Program-made: the position numbers and the translations under genes
From: Polaribacter huanghezhanensis
Lineage (GTDB): Bacteria; Bacteroidota; Bacteroidia; Flavobacteriales; Flavobacteriaceae
DNA length: 64,000 bases
NCBI RefSeq assembly: GCF_030444335.1
Contig: NZ_CP128595.1
Span: forward strand, 682,001-746,000
Direction of reading: 5' to 3'
Part shown: one piece after another, positions 17,901 through 27,058 of the stretch
How positions within the stretch are numbered: the first letter of the stretch is position 1
Layout of the letters: each line of letters begins with the position of its first letter
Notes under the pieces: generated by a model
What the model was told of the DNA's origin: nothing
What the model saw: only the letters and a program-made list of their open reading frames with translations
The model's database searches: none

Positions 17901-20510
17901 TTGGCAAAAGCAACCACAAAAAAGGTAACTCCATTAATGAAACAATACAATGCCATCAAGGTGAAATATCCTGATGCTATGTTGTTGTTTAGAGTGGGCG
18001 ATTTTTATGAAACCTTTGGTGAAGATGCAAAAAAAGCCGCACGTGTTTTAGGAATTACGCTAACAAAACGTGGCGCAGGAAGTGAAACCGAAACTGCCTT
18101 GGCTGGTTTTCCACATCATTCGATAAACACCTATTTACCAAAGTTGGTAAAAGCTGGAATGCGAGTGGCCATTTGTGATCAATTAGAAGATCCAAAAATG
18201 ACCAAAACCATTGTAAAACGTGGAGTTACAGAATTAGTTACGCCGGGTGTTGCTTTGAATGATGAAGTTTTAAATACCAAAACAAATAACTTTTTAGCGG
18301 CGGTTCATTTTGACAAGAAACAACTTGGAGTTTCATTTTTAGATGTTTCTACTGGAGAATATTTAGTAGCACAAGGAAATGAAGAATACATTGATAAATT
18401 ATTACAAAATTTTAGTCCGAGTGAAGTTTTGGTTGAAAAAAGACACAAGCAACAATTTCTTGAACTCTTTGAGGATCGTTTTTATACATTTTACTTAGAT
18501 GATTGGGTTTTTCAAACAGAATATGCCCAAGAAACTTTGCAAAATCATTTCAAAGTAAAAAGTTTAAAAGGTTTCGGAATTCAAGAATTATCTAGCGGAA
18601 TTATCGCCGCCGGAGCGGTATTGTTTTATTTATCAGAAACACAGCACAAACAGTTATCGCACATCCAAAACATCTCAAGAATTGCAGAAGATAATTATGT
18701 TTGGATGGACAGATTTACGGTCAGAAATTTAGAATTGTATCACGGAACTTCTAATAATTCTGTGACACTTTTAGATATTATTGATGCAACTATTTCTCCG
18801 ATGGGCGGACGCTTATTAAAACGTTGGCTGGCATTGCCTTTAAAGAATATAAAAGAAATTCAACAGCGACATGAAACCGTAAATTATTTGATTAATTCTG
18901 ATGATTTCTTTGAAACCGTTACCTATCAAATCAAACAAATAAGTGATATTGAACGGTTGATTTCTAAAGTAGCAACTGGTAAAGCATCGCCAAGAGAAGT
19001 TGTGTACTTAAAAAATTCTTTACAAGCGATTATTCCAATTAAAGTTGCTGCTGAAAAAAGCACCAATGCATCCGTAAAACAAATCGGAAAATCACTAAAC
19101 AATTGTTCAGAATTGATTGCAAAAATTTCTGAAACAATCTTTGATGATGCTCCTGTAAATATCAACAAAGGAAATGCTATTGCAAACGGAGTTTCACAAG
19201 AGTTGGATGATTTGCGTGCCATTTCTACTTCTGGAAAAGAATATTTAGACAATATGTTGGCTCGTGAAACAGAGCAAACAGGAATTACAAGTTTAAAAAT
19301 TGCTTTTAATAATGTTTTCGGATATTATATCGAAGTTCGGAATACACATAAAGATAAAGTTCCTGAAGAATGGATTCGTAAACAAACTTTGGTAAATGCC
19401 GAGCGTTATATTACCGAGGAATTAAAAGAATACGAAACTAAAATTTTAGGAGCAGAAGAAAAAATTCAAACTTTAGAACAAGAAATATTTGCTAAACTGA
19501 TTCAATATATTATCAATTTTGTACAACCGATTCAGCAAAATGCCAACGGAATTGCAAAATTAGATTGCTTATTGTCTTTTGCAAAAACTGCGATTGACAA
19601 TAATTATGTGCGTCCGATTTTAGATGAAAGTACCGATTTAGAAATTAAAAACGGTCGTCATCCAGTCATAGAAAAACAATTGCCAATTGGCGAAGAATAT
19701 ATTGCTAATGATGTAGTTCTGAATAGAAATCAACAGCAAATTATTATGATTACCGGGCCAAATATGTCTGGTAAATCAGCTATTTTACGTCAAACTGCTT
19801 TGATTGTTTTACTAGCACAAATGGGAAGTTATGTTCCTGCACAAAATGCAAGAATTGGTGTTGTTGATAAAATTTTTACGCGTGTTGGCGCAAGCGATAA
19901 TATTTCGATGGGCGAATCTACGTTTATGGTAGAAATGAACGAAACCGCATCGATTCTAAACAATATTTCTGAACGTAGTTTGGTGTTGTTAGATGAAATT
20001 GGACGCGGAACTTCTACCTACGACGGAATTTCAATTGCGTGGGCAATTGCAGAATATTTGCACGAACATCCATCACAAGCAAAAACATTATTTGCGACAC
20101 ATTATCACGAATTGAATGACATGACAGAAACTTTTAGTCGTGTTAAAAACTTTAATGTTTCTGTAAAAGAACTCAAAGACACCATTATTTTCTTACGTAA
20201 ATTGGTTGCTGGTGGTTCTAATCATAGTTTCGGAATTCATGTAGCTAAATTGGCCGGAATGCCAACGCAGGTAATTCATAGAGCAAATAAAATATTAGAA
20301 CAGTTAGAGAAAAATCATTCAAATAAAGAGGTAAAGGAAACTTTAAAAACGGTGCAACACGAAGAAATGCAATTGAGCTTTTTTCAACTTGATGATCCTT
20401 TGTTAGAAAACATCAAAGAAGAAATTTTATCAACCAATATTGATACGTTAACTCCGATTGAAGCCTTGATGAAGTTGAATGAGATTAAACGAATGTTGGT
20501 GAAGAAATAA
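17901..20510 (+). CDS. mutS: DNA mismatch repair protein MutS
   Basis: MutS recognises mismatches and recruits MutL. The start is TTG at 17901, giving [20 protein letters not shown]; no ATG is available before the conserved mismatch-binding motif. That motif, [16 protein letters not shown] (about 29-44), carries the Phe-x-Glu pair that stacks on mispaired bases. The connector, core and clamp domains follow. The ATPase has Walker [14 protein letters not shown] (about 618-630), the [12 protein letters not shown]alker B/switch, and the ATHYHEL motif. The 869-aa length is normal for MutS1. It is monocistronic; the 155-bp stretch to the next gene (20511-20665) holds nothing I recognise. Confidence 0.97.
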   Translation: MAKATTKKVTPLMKQYNAIKVKYPDAMLLFRVGDFYETFGEDAKKAARVLGITLTKRGAGSETETALAGFPHHSINTYLPKLVKAGMRVAICDQLEDPKMTKTIVKRGVTELVTPGVALNDEVLNTKTNNFLAAVHFDKKQLGVSFLDVSTGEYLVAQGNEEYIDKLLQNFSPSEVLVEKRHKQQFLELFEDRFYTFYLDDWVFQTEYAQETLQNHFKVKSLKGFGIQELSSGIIAAGAVLFYLSETQHKQLSHIQNISRIAEDNYVWMDRFTVRNLELYHGTSNNSVTLLDIIDATISPMGGRLLKRWLALPLKNIKEIQQRHETVNYLINSDDFFETVTYQIKQISDIERLISKVATGKASPREVVYLKNSLQAIIPIKVAAEKSTNASVKQIGKSLNNCSELIAKISETIFDDAPVNINKGNAIANGVSQELDDLRAISTSGKEYLDNMLARETEQTGITSLKIAFNNVFGYYIEVRNTHKDKVPEEWIRKQTLVNAERYITEELKEYETKILGAEEKIQTLEQEIFAKLIQYIINFVQPIQQNANGIAKLDCLLSFAKTAIDNNYVRPILDESTDLEIKNGRHPVIEKQLPIGEEYIANDVVLNRNQQQIIMITGPNMSGKSAILRQTALIVLLAQMGSYVPAQNARIGVVDKIFTRVGASDNISMGESTFMVEMNETASILNNISERSLVLLDEIGRGTSTYDGISIAWAIAEYLHEHPSQAKTLFATHYHELNDMTETFSRVKNFNVSVKELKDTIIFLRKLVAGGSNHSFGIHVAKLAGMPTQVIHRANKILEQLEKNHSNKEVKETLKTVQHEEMQLSFFQLDDPLLENIKEEILSTNIDTLTPIEALMKLNEIKRMLVKK

Positions 20511-20665
20511 GATTCCTAAAGCTATTTTTCATAAACGCAGTTGCGTCATATTATTTAGATTTCTCTTCGTTTTTAAGTACCCTAAAGTAATAAATAGTTA
20601 GCAAAAGAGAGATGAAGGGAAGTTTGAGCTCTTTAATCATAATTTTATTATTGAGCTAAGTAAAA

Positions 20666-21931
20666 TTAATAATAATCCCGCAACCATTCAAAAGTAGTTT
20701 GCATTTGAGTTCTAATTTCATCATTTGTTTTCTTAAAATGATTGTTCATAAAACTAAAAATCAACACTTTTCCTGAGTTTGTGAGTAAATAACCACTTAC
20801 GTTGTAATTATTTCCAACTGTTCCTGTTTTAGCAAATACATAGGGTTTGTCTGTACCCGCATACCAATCTTTTATCGTTCCGAATTCTCCTCCAACAGGA
20901 AATAAATGAAACAAACGGTTTTGCGGAATCGTTTTATACAACTTGGTTAACACTTCTACAAAAGAAATGGGCGTACATAAATTGTATCTACTCAACCCAG
21001 AACCGTCTACCCAACGAGGTTGTTGTTTTAAATCTTTCAATGCATTTTCTAACATGTATTTTCTCACTTTTTTAGAACTTAAGGTGTCCGACAACGTTGA
21101 CGATGCCAAGACTAAAATTTGTTCGGCTAAAAAGTTGTCGCTCACTTCCATCATGCGTCGGTACAAACTATCCGAAGAAACGCTATACGCAATTGTTGAA
21201 GGTTTTAATGCTGATGATTTAATGATGGAAACTTTATTCGGCGCAATTACATTCCATAAGGTAGCAATCAATGTAGAATCAATTAACATCGGAATTTCAG
21301 TTTCCATTTTTTGGTCTTTTCTAAAGTAAAAATTGTTTTTGTATTCATCTCTTCCGTAAAAATCTTTCGTTATTTTTATTTTAGATTGATAAAAAGCGGG
21401 TTGCACAATTATAGAATCTTCATTCTGAATGGTAATAACATTTCCGTACATCGGAAAAGCGCTTCGTTCTGCACTAAAATACGAATCGAAATCTTCCCAA
21501 GCCCAACCTGGACCAAAACGCTTATCAGTACTATTATTAATAATGATATTGGCTTTTGCGTAGTTGTCAATCATTTTTAAAGCGGTACTGTCTTTAAAAT
21601 AATTGTGTAAAAAAGTGGGATCTCCAGTTCCTTGGATGGTAATGGTGTCTTTATTTACTGCGTATTTAAAAGCCGGAATTGAATCTGGTAACATGGTTAA
21701 ACCCGTAAATAGGGTAAATATTTTTATATTACTAGCTGGTGTAAAATACTTTTCTCCATTGTAATTATACACTTCTTTATTTGCTTTTACATCAAAAATG
21801 TAAATACCCGTAAACTGATTTTCATAAAAGGAAGTAGTTACTTTTTTAGAAATAGTTCTTTTTAATTTTGCTGTTTTACAATTGGCAAAAAAAGCGATGA
21901 TTAGAAGGCTGAAGAGTCCTTTTTTAAACAT
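20666..21931 (-). CDS. dacB: D-alanyl-D-alanine carboxypeptidase/endopeptidase, PBP4 family (peptidase S13), lipoprotein
   Basis: A penicillin-binding hydrolase that trims or cuts peptidoglycan cross-links. The N-terminus MFKKGLFSLLIIAFFANC is a lipoprotein signal with the acylated Cys at 18, so it should be membrane-anchored in the periplasm. The active-site motifs are S67-N-I-K70 (PASNIK), SGLSRYN near 307 (the Ser-x-Asn motif, here SRYN) and KTGT near 365. At 421 aa it is slightly shorter than E. coli DacB and probably lacks part of the inserted domain. It is divergent from tatA. The lipoprotein form is common in Bacteroidota by my recollection. Confidence 0.88.
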   Translation of the reverse strand: MFKKGLFSLLIIAFFANCKTAKLKRTISKKVTTSFYENQFTGIYIFDVKANKEVYNYNGEKYFTPASNIKIFTLFTGLTMLPDSIPAFKYAVNKDTITIQGTGDPTFLHNYFKDSTALKMIDNYAKANIIINNSTDKRFGPGWAWEDFDSYFSAERSAFPMYGNVITIQNEDSIIVQPAFYQSKIKITKDFYGRDEYKNNFYFRKDQKMETEIPMLIDSTLIATLWNVIAPNKVSIIKSSALKPSTIAYSVSSDSLYRRMMEVSDNFLAEQILVLASSTLSDTLSSKKVRKYMLENALKDLKQQPRWVDGSGLSRYNLCTPISFVEVLTKLYKTIPQNRLFHLFPVGGEFGTIKDWYAGTDKPYVFAKTGTVGNNYNVSGYLLTNSGKVLIFSFMNNHFKKTNDEIRTQMQTTFEWLRDYY

Positions 21932-21999
21932 TATTGATAAACATTTTGATTAGCGATTCTAAATTACAATTATTTTTAGAATCTAATAACAGAAATAGT

Positions 22000-22007
22000 T
22001 AACTTTG
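22000..22007 (+). promoter_or_regulatory. -7 element of tatA
   Basis: TAACTTTG ends 8 nt before the tatA ATG (22016). A T-rich TTTA at 21975-21978 stands 21 nt upstream as a weak -33. The transcript would start at or just before the start codon. Confidence 0.55.
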
Positions 22008-22015
22008 CATCTGAT

Positions 22016-22288
22016 ATGAATACAATTTTTTTATTTATAGGAGGTCCAGAAATTATGGTTATTGGTTTAATCGTAGTTATGCTATTTGGTGCCGATAAGA
22101 TTCCAGAAATTGCTCGTGGTTTGGGTAAAGGGATGCGTCAGTTAAAAGATGCTACAAACGACATCAAAAGAGAAATCAACGAAACTGCTGAAAAACAAGG
22201 AATTGACACTAGCATCACAAAAGAAATAACTGAAGAAATTAACAAAGTAAAAGACGATATTACGGGGCCAATAAAACGAAATAGGTAA
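22016..22288 (+). CDS. tatA: Twin-arginine translocase subunit TatA
   Basis: TatA forms the pore of the Tat pathway that exports folded proteins. The 90-aa protein has one N-terminal membrane helix (about 2-24, IFLFIGGPEIMVIGLIVVML), the hinge FGADKIPEIARGLGKG and an amphipathic helix (MRQLKDATNDIKREI). The tail is charged and disordered. The FG hinge and the KxPEIARxLGKG motif are diagnostic of TatA/E. No tatC is nearby in this window. TatA rather than TatB is favoured by the short length and by Bacteroidota usually having a minimal TatAC system. Confidence 0.92.
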   Translation: MNTIFLFIGGPEIMVIGLIVVMLFGADKIPEIARGLGKGMRQLKDATNDIKREINETAEKQGIDTSITKEITEEINKVKDDITGPIKRNR

Positions 22289-22291
22289 TTT

Positions 22292-22933
22292 TTATTTCAC
22301 TCTACTTATTGTCAATCCGTCTCTTATTGGCAACAAAACGGTTTCTAATCTTTCGTCAGAATTCAATAACAAATTATATTCCAACAAGACTTTTGTGTCT
22401 AAATCTTTTGGATCTAATTTTTCTACCACTTTTCCGCTCCAAAGTACATTGTCAGATAAAATAATTCCGCCAGCATTCATTTTATCAATAATCAAATGAA
22501 AATAGTTGATGTAATTTGATTTATCTGCATCAATAAAAACCAAATCGAATTTCTCATCAATTGTTGGAATGATTTCCAACGCATTGCCAACAAATTGTTT
22601 AATCTGGTTTTTAAAACCCGATTTTTGAAAATATTTTTCTTGCAAACTACACAATTCTTCGTTTTTATCAATCGTAAAAATTTTCCCATCAGGATGCAAA
22701 CCTTCGGCAATACTCAATGCAGAATAACCTGTATACGTTCCTATTTCTAAAACCCTTTTAGGTCGAATTAATTTAGAAATCATCGATAAAATTCTTCCTT
22801 GAAAAGCACCACTTAACATTCTAGGATTCAATACTTTTTGCCAAGTTTCTTTAGATAATTCCTTTAAAATTTGTGGTTCTTTTTGAGAATGTTTTACAAC
22901 ATAATCATCTATTTTTTCGGGTAAAAAATGCAT
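22292..22933 (-). CDS. SAM-dependent O-methyltransferase (family 3)
   Basis: The ATG at 22933 gives MHFLPEKIDDYVVKHS, the usual beginning of this family, and lies 5 nt after the stop of the upstream gene; the longer ORF to 22999 runs through that gene and is rejected. The 213-aa Rossmann methyltransferase has the SAM loop EIGTYTGYSAL and acidic IDKNEE. The metal and substrate segment is FIDADKSNYINY, and DNVLWSGKV completes the catechol-O-methyltransferase-like signature (divalent-metal-dependent). The physiological substrate is unknown. It is the third gene of an operon with an ECF sigma factor and an anti-sigma-like protein. Confidence 0.88.
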   Translation of the reverse strand: MHFLPEKIDDYVVKHSQKEPQILKELSKETWQKVLNPRMLSGAFQGRILSMISKLIRPKRVLEIGTYTGYSALSIAEGLHPDGKIFTIDKNEELCSLQEKYFQKSGFKNQIKQFVGNALEIIPTIDEKFDLVFIDADKSNYINYFHLIIDKMNAGGIILSDNVLWSGKVVEKLDPKDLDTKVLLEYNLLLNSDERLETVLLPIRDGLTISRVK

Positions 22934-22938
22934 GTTTT

Positions 22939-23199
22939 TTATGCTTCTGATTCTTGAAGTTCCTTTTTTAAATGCTCTTTTTCTTCTGAAGATAAACAAT
23001 GTTGTTCATTTTTACAATCATGTGCTTTCATCTTGTAAATCTCGGTCATTTTAGTATTTTGTTTAGAATACAATCCGCATATTTTACATAAAATAAAATG
23101 TGCGTTTAACTTAATTTTTTCAAAAAGTGTTGCTTCTCCATATTGACTTTTGTCGCAAATGGTTGTTGCTTCATCACAGGTTATTATAAATTTTGCCAT
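22939..23199 (-). CDS. Small zinc-finger (HxxxCxxC) protein, anti-sigma-factor-like
   Basis: An 86-aa Cys/His-rich protein lying 7 nt downstream of an ECF sigma gene. It contains H34-x3-C38-x2-C41, the zinc-binding signature of ZAS anti-sigma factors, and further cysteines at 8, 15, 62 and 68. No membrane helix is present, so if it is an anti-sigma factor it is cytoplasmic, and redox or metal stress could release the sigma by zinc loss, as in RsrA/ChrR (established for those families; inference here). The N-terminal ITCDEATTICDKSQYGEAT segment is family-specific to Bacteroidota as I recall. The start is fixed by the distance to the sigma gene. Confidence 0.7.
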   Translation of the reverse strand: MAKFIITCDEATTICDKSQYGEATLFEKIKLNAHFILCKICGLYSKQNTKMTEIYKMKAHDCKNEQHCLSSEEKEHLKKELQESEA

Positions 23200-23206
23200 G
23201 CTATTA

Positions 23207-23779
23207 TTAACTATTAAACCAGTTATCTTCCATACATTTTCTAAGCTGTGTTCTTGCTCTATGAATGATAACCCAAAGATTTGACGCAGTTATATTTAAC
23301 TCCTTACAGATTTCTTCTGTTTCAAATTCTTGAATCGTTTTCATTCTAAAAACGAGCGCGTATTTTTCTGGTAAATTATCGATACACTGATCTATTGCAG
23401 ATTTTAATTCTGCTGTTTCAATCATTTTATCGGCATCATTTCCCCAAGTTTGAGGAACACGTTCTTCAATCCAACGACCTTCATTATCGCTGTCTTCGTA
23501 AAAATTCATTCTAACTTCGGCCTTTCCTTTTTTAGAATTTATCTTACGATAATAATCTATTACTTTCCGTTTCAAAATTGCGACCAACCAAGTTCTTTCT
23601 GCCGCTTTTCCTTCAAAATTTTTGGCGGATTTTAATCCTGCAAAAAAAGTTTCTTGCACTAAATCTTTCGCGATGTCACTATCATTTACACGAACAACTG
23701 CATAATTAAATAAATAATCTGCGTATTTATCAATCCATGTATTTGGATCTAAAGTGTGTTTTGTCGTATTTTCTGTCAT
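23207..23779 (-). CDS. ECF-type RNA polymerase sigma factor
   Basis: A 190-aa sigma-70 family factor with region 2 (YADYLFNYAVVRVNDSDIAKDLVQETF, in parts) and the DNA-melting segment (KNFEGKAAERTWLVAILKRKVID). A charged linker (about 80-115) is somewhat longer than usual. Region 4 is CIDNLPEKYALVFRMKTIQEFETEEICKELNI followed by the recognition helix ASNLWVIIHRARTQLRKC (quoted in pieces). It heads the operon sigma - HxxxCxxC protein - O-methyltransferase. A -7 element TATCTTTG (minus, 23803-23796) is 16 nt upstream. Target genes are unknown. Confidence 0.9.
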   Translation of the reverse strand: MTENTTKHTLDPNTWIDKYADYLFNYAVVRVNDSDIAKDLVQETFFAGLKSAKNFEGKAAERTWLVAILKRKVIDYYRKINSKKGKAEVRMNFYEDSDNEGRWIEERVPQTWGNDADKMIETAELKSAIDQCIDNLPEKYALVFRMKTIQEFETEEICKELNITASNLWVIIHRARTQLRKCMEDNWFNS

Positions 23780-23795
23780 TCTTATTTCTGAAAAT

Positions 23796-23803
23796 CAAAG
23801 ATA
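23796..23803 (-). promoter_or_regulatory. -7 element of the ECF sigma operon
   Basis: TATCTTTG on the minus strand matches the housekeeping -7 consensus 16 nt before the sigma ATG. This suggests basal expression by the primary sigma rather than only autoregulation. Confidence 0.5.
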
Positions 23804-23840
23804 TTCAATTTAAACTAAAAGAATTGTTTTTAAATGATGT

Positions 23841-24320
23841 CTATTTTTGCGGCGCTTTACAATCGTTTTTTCTTCGTGTATCTACCAAATATATAATTTC
23901 CCAATTGCCATTATTGTTAAATAATTGAAATGAATTTACACCACAATGACTGAATTTTTCGTTGTTATAAAACTCGTAAAGCGTCCAAACGGAAGCTAAA
24001 TTTCCATCAACATGAATGGTGTAAGAAAGTATTTTTTCATCATAAGTATCTGTTGGTTTTACGCTTTTAGCAAAATTTATTAAAGTTTCATACGCTTTTG
24101 GTGTAGATTTTAGCTCATTAATTCCTTTTTGATTTGTAAAAGTTGTTTGTGCTATAATGTCTTTACTAATAGTTTTCTTTAAAAGTAAAGTATCTCCTTT
24201 ATGAAATCCTTTAAAAAAATTTTGTACTGCAACTCTAACTGCTTTTTTTTCTCCTCTTTTTTGAGCATTTAAAGAAAATGTAAGCGTTACTAAAAGTAAA
24301 AGTGTGATTGATTTTTTCAT
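23841..24320 (-). CDS. Secreted NTF2-like (SnoaL/lumazine-binding-type) protein
   Basis: The 159-aa protein has a signal peptide (MKKSITLLLLVTLTFSLNAQ) and a single cone-shaped NTF2-like fold. Evidence for the fold is the N-terminal helix AVQNFFKGFHKGDTLLLKKTI, the mid-strand LASVWTLYEFY and the C-terminal WEIIYLVDTRRK. Proteins of this type in flavobacteria are exported and of unknown function; no catalytic Asp/His pair is clear. It is alone, with no operon partner. The 145-bp gap to panB contains nothing evident except a TATTTTTA box near 24438 that could serve panB. Confidence 0.75.
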   Translation of the reverse strand: MKKSITLLLLVTLTFSLNAQKRGEKKAVRVAVQNFFKGFHKGDTLLLKKTISKDIIAQTTFTNQKGINELKSTPKAYETLINFAKSVKPTDTYDEKILSYTIHVDGNLASVWTLYEFYNNEKFSHCGVNSFQLFNNNGNWEIIYLVDTRRKNDCKAPQK

Positions 24321-24466
24321 TTTTAGATTGATTAGATTAAGTAAAACGATTCATTTGCCAAGGTATAAAAAATACTTTTTAAAAAATGCACCACAGATGA
24401 ACTGCTCTAAAAAGAAAATCCAAACAAAATAAATGTGTATTTTTACCACAGTTAAAACTATAGAAT

Positions 24467-25285
24467 ATGTCTGTTGCAAAAAAACAATATAAAAGAGTTA
24501 CCACAAAATCATTAGTAGATATGAAAGCTAATGGTCAAAAAATATCAATGTTAACTGCCTACGATTATACCATGGCAAAAATTGTTGATGGCGCCGGAAT
24601 TGATGTCATTTTAGTTGGCGATTCTGCCTCTAATGTAATGGCTGGTCATGAAACTACGTTGCCAATTACTTTAGATCAAATGATTTATCATGCAAGTTCT
24701 GTTGTTCGAGGAATTGAGCGTAGTTTGGTAGTGGTAGATTTGCCTTTTGGTAGTTATCAATCCGATCCAAAAGAAGCCTTGCGTTCTGCCATCAGAATTA
24801 TGAAAGAATCAGGCGGACATTCAGTAAAATTAGAAGGCGGAAAAGAAGTAAAAGAATCGATTAAAAGAATATTAAATGCTGGAATTCCTGTAATGGGACA
24901 TTTGGGTTTAACACCGCAATCTATTTATAAATTCGGAACGTATACTGTTAGAGCAAAAGAGGAAGAAGAAGCAGAAAAATTATTAGAAGACGCAATGTTG
25001 TTAGAACGAATTGGTTGTTTTGCAATTGTTTTAGAGAAAGTTCCTGCTGCTTTGGCACAAAAAGTTGCTGAAAGCATTTCAATTCCTGTAATTGGCATTG
25101 GCGCTGGTGGCGGAGTTGACGGCCAGGTATTAGTTACACACGATATGTTGGGAATGACACACGAATTTAATCCTCGTTTTTTACGTAGATATTCTGATTT
25201 ATACGATGGAATGACTTCTGCTTTTCAACAATACAATGCGGATGTTAAAAGTAGAGATTTCCCAAATGAAAGTGAGCAATATTAA
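24467..25285 (+). CDS. panB: 3-methyl-2-oxobutanoate hydroxymethyltransferase
   Basis: PanB makes ketopantoate from 2-oxoisovalerate and methylene-tetrahydrofolate, the first committed step to pantothenate and coenzyme A. The 272-aa TIM barrel has [18 protein letters not shown] (about 29-46), the metal-binding LVGDSASNV with D52, KLEGGKE and the catalytic Glu in [10 protein letters not shown] (about 188). [18 protein letters not shown] and the C-terminal RRYSDL are also present. All are standard. The next gene starts 2 bp downstream. No panC or panD is in the window. Confidence 0.96.
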   Translation: MSVAKKQYKRVTTKSLVDMKANGQKISMLTAYDYTMAKIVDGAGIDVILVGDSASNVMAGHETTLPITLDQMIYHASSVVRGIERSLVVVDLPFGSYQSDPKEALRSAIRIMKESGGHSVKLEGGKEVKESIKRILNAGIPVMGHLGLTPQSIYKFGTYTVRAKEEEEAEKLLEDAMLLERIGCFAIVLEKVPAALAQKVAESISIPVIGIGAGGGVDGQVLVTHDMLGMTHEFNPRFLRRYSDLYDGMTSAFQQYNADVKSRDFPNESEQY

Positions 25286-25287
25286 AA

Positions 25288-26268
25288 ATGAAAATTCTAC
25301 ATTTAGATTCTAATCATCCATTATTGTTAAACCAACTGAACGAGTTAGGTTTTACAAACGATGAAGATTATTCGTCTTCAAAAGATGAAATAGAAGCTAA
25401 AATTCATTTGTATGACGGAATTATCATCAGAAGTAGATTTTCTATTGACAAATTTTTTTTAGACAAAGCTACCAACTTAAAATTTATTGGACGCGTTGGT
25501 GCGGGATTAGAAAATATTGATTGTGAATATGCACAACAAAAAAACATCCATTTAATTTCTGCTCCAGAAGGAAACAGGAATGCTGTTGGAGAACATGCTT
25601 TAGGAATGTTACTTTCTTTATTCAACAAATTAAACAAAGCCGATACCGAAGTTAGAAACGGAAAATGGTTGCGAGAAGATAATCGCGGAATTGAATTAGA
25701 CGGAAAAACGATTGGTTTGATTGGGTATGGAAATATGGGGAAATCTTTTGCAAAAAAACTAAGAGGCTTTGATGTAAAAGTTTTATGCTATGACATCAAA
25801 CCAAATGTTGGTGACGAAAATTGCACACAAGTTTCACTTGAAGAAATCCAAGAAAAAGCGGATGTGTTGAGTTTACACACGCCACAAACAAATTTGACTA
25901 CTAATATGATACACACTGATTTTATCAATCAATTTAAAAAACCCTTTTGGTTGATCAATACCGCAAGAGGAAAATCGGTTGTGACCAAAGATTTGGTTGA
26001 AGCTTTAAAATCAGAAAAAATTTTAGGCGCAGGGTTGGATGTGTTGGAATACGAAAAAGCATCGTTTGAGAATTTATTCAAAAACAATGTCATATCCAGC
26101 CTTTCGACTTCGCTCAAGACAAGCTCTATCGAGATGCCAAAAGCTTTCAACTATTTAATTCAGTCTAAAAACGTATTGTTAACGCCGCATATTGCTGGTT
26201 GGACGGTTGAAAGTAATCAAAAATTAGCACAAACTATTGTAGACAAAATCAAACAGAAGTTTCACTAA
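25288..26268 (+). CDS. D-2-hydroxyacid dehydrogenase (SerA-like) with an in-frame insertion
   Basis: A 326-aa NAD-dependent 2-hydroxyacid dehydrogenase of the phosphoglycerate-dehydrogenase family, lacking a C-terminal ACT domain. Visible are RVGAGLENID, the dinucleotide loop LIGYGNMGKSFAKKL (about 144-158), the substrate Arg in NTARGKSVV, and the catalytic His in LLTPHIAGWT near 300. Just before that helix an extra segment of about 15 residues (VISSLSTSLKTSSIE) interrupts what relatives write as a short loop before PKAFNYL. It is encoded by a repeat-like sequence described separately. The insertion is in frame and near the surface, so the enzyme may remain active. Substrate unknown. Coupled to panB. 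Confidence 0.88.
   Translation: MKILHLDSNHPLLLNQLNELGFTNDEDYSSSKDEIEAKIHLYDGIIIRSRFSIDKFFLDKATNLKFIGRVGAGLENIDCEYAQQKNIHLISAPEGNRNAVGEHALGMLLSLFNKLNKADTEVRNGKWLREDNRGIELDGKTIGLIGYGNMGKSFAKKLRGFDVKVLCYDIKPNVGDENCTQVSLEEIQEKADVLSLHTPQTNLTTNMIHTDFINQFKKPFWLINTARGKSVVTKDLVEALKSEKILGAGLDVLEYEKASFENLFKNNVISSLSTSLKTSSIEMPKAFNYLIQSKNVLLTPHIAGWTVESNQKLAQTIVDKIKQKFH
26089..26133. repeat. Dispersed-repeat fragment inserted in frame in a dehydrogenase gene
   Basis: The segment contains CTTTCGACTTCGCTCAAGAC followed by AAGCTC. On the opposite strand this reads as LVLSEVERLD, a string I recognise from short repeats scattered in many Bacteroidota intergenic regions. It is about 45 bp (a multiple of three) and its base composition is visibly GC-richer than its surroundings. 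Confidence 0.6.
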
Positions 26269-26280
26269 AAATACTCTATT

Positions 26281-26666
26281 ATGAAAAAAAGAGTCACTGG
26301 AATTGGCGGATTGTTTTTAAAACTGAAGATCCAAAATCGACTAAAGATTGGTATAAAAATCATTTAGGTTTTAACACAGACGATTGGGGTTGTACTTTCT
26401 GGACAAAAGATGAAAAAGGAAATAAATGTTCTACTCAATGGAGTCCGTTTGCAAAAGACACCACGTATTTTGAACCTTCAAAAAAAGACTTTTTGTTTAA
26501 TTATAGAGTCGAAAATTTAGTTGAGTTGTTAGAAGAATTATAAAAAGACGGTGTTACTGTTATTGAAAAAATTGAAGAATATGACTACGGTAAATTTGGT
26601 TGAATTGTAGATTTAGACGGAAATAAAATTGCCCTTTGGGAACCAAAAGATGCTGCTTTTTTCTAG
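26281..26666 (+). pseudogene. Broken VOC (glyoxalase-like) family gene
   Basis: The reconstructed product reads MKKRVTGIGGLF, then in the +1 frame KTEDPKSTKDWYKNHLGF, CTFWTKDEKGNKCSTQWSPF, FNYRVENLVELLEEL, EEYDYGKFG and DLDGNKIALWEP. This is a typical vicinal-oxygen-chelate protein of about 128 residues. Three lesions are visible: one base missing in the T run near 26311-26318 (LFFKT becomes LFLKL), a TAA at 26541 where relatives have Lys or Glu, and a TGA at 26601 where Trp is expected. The rest is well conserved, so inactivation is recent. The start and stop are both preserved. It occupies an apparently empty 437-bp gap. Confidence 0.9.
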
Positions 26667-26705
26667 TTTTATAATATCAACCAATTAAAAACAAAAGAAT
26701 TAACA

Positions 26706-26987
26706 ATGGAAATACTTGACAAAAACGGAAATCCAATTCAGAAACATGAAAGCAAAAGAGTGATTAGTGGAATTTTAGGAATTATATTAGGTGCTCTTGG
26801 AATACATAAATTTATTTTAGGATACACAACAGAAGGCATCGTTATGTTATTGTTGTCTGTGGTTACTTGTGGTATTGGAGCTTACTTTATGGGGTTAATT
26901 GGTTTAATTGAGGGCATTATTTACCTAACAAAATCTGATGAAGAATTTATTCAAGTTTATCAAGAAAACAAAAAAGGTTGGTTTTAA
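26706..26987 (+). CDS. TM2-domain membrane protein
   Basis: A 93-aa protein with two membrane helices separated by a short turn: SGILGIILGALGIHKFILG (about 21-39) and IVMLLLSVVTCGIGAYFMGLIGLIEGIIYL (about 45-75, in two parts). The GALGIHKFILGYTTEG string is the TM2 signature (GxxGxHxFYLG). TM2 proteins are small inner-membrane proteins of unknown function. It starts with a short polar N-terminus and ends in a charged tail, consistent with a cytosolic terminus. It follows the VOC pseudogene and precedes a convergent gene. Confidence 0.88.
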   Translation: MEILDKNGNPIQKHESKRVISGILGIILGALGIHKFILGYTTEGIVMLLLSVVTCGIGAYFMGLIGLIEGIIYLTKSDEEFIQVYQENKKGWF

Positions 26988-27058
26988 ATCACTTTTAAAA
27001 TTCATAAAAAACGCATACATAGATATATAGTACTACTTAAATTGTAAAAAAAATAGTA

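Noticed and set aside
20943..21580. Two plus-strand ORFs of 128 and 89 codons opposite dacB
   Set aside because: They are antisense shadows of a conserved coding region and have no promoter or recognisable fold.
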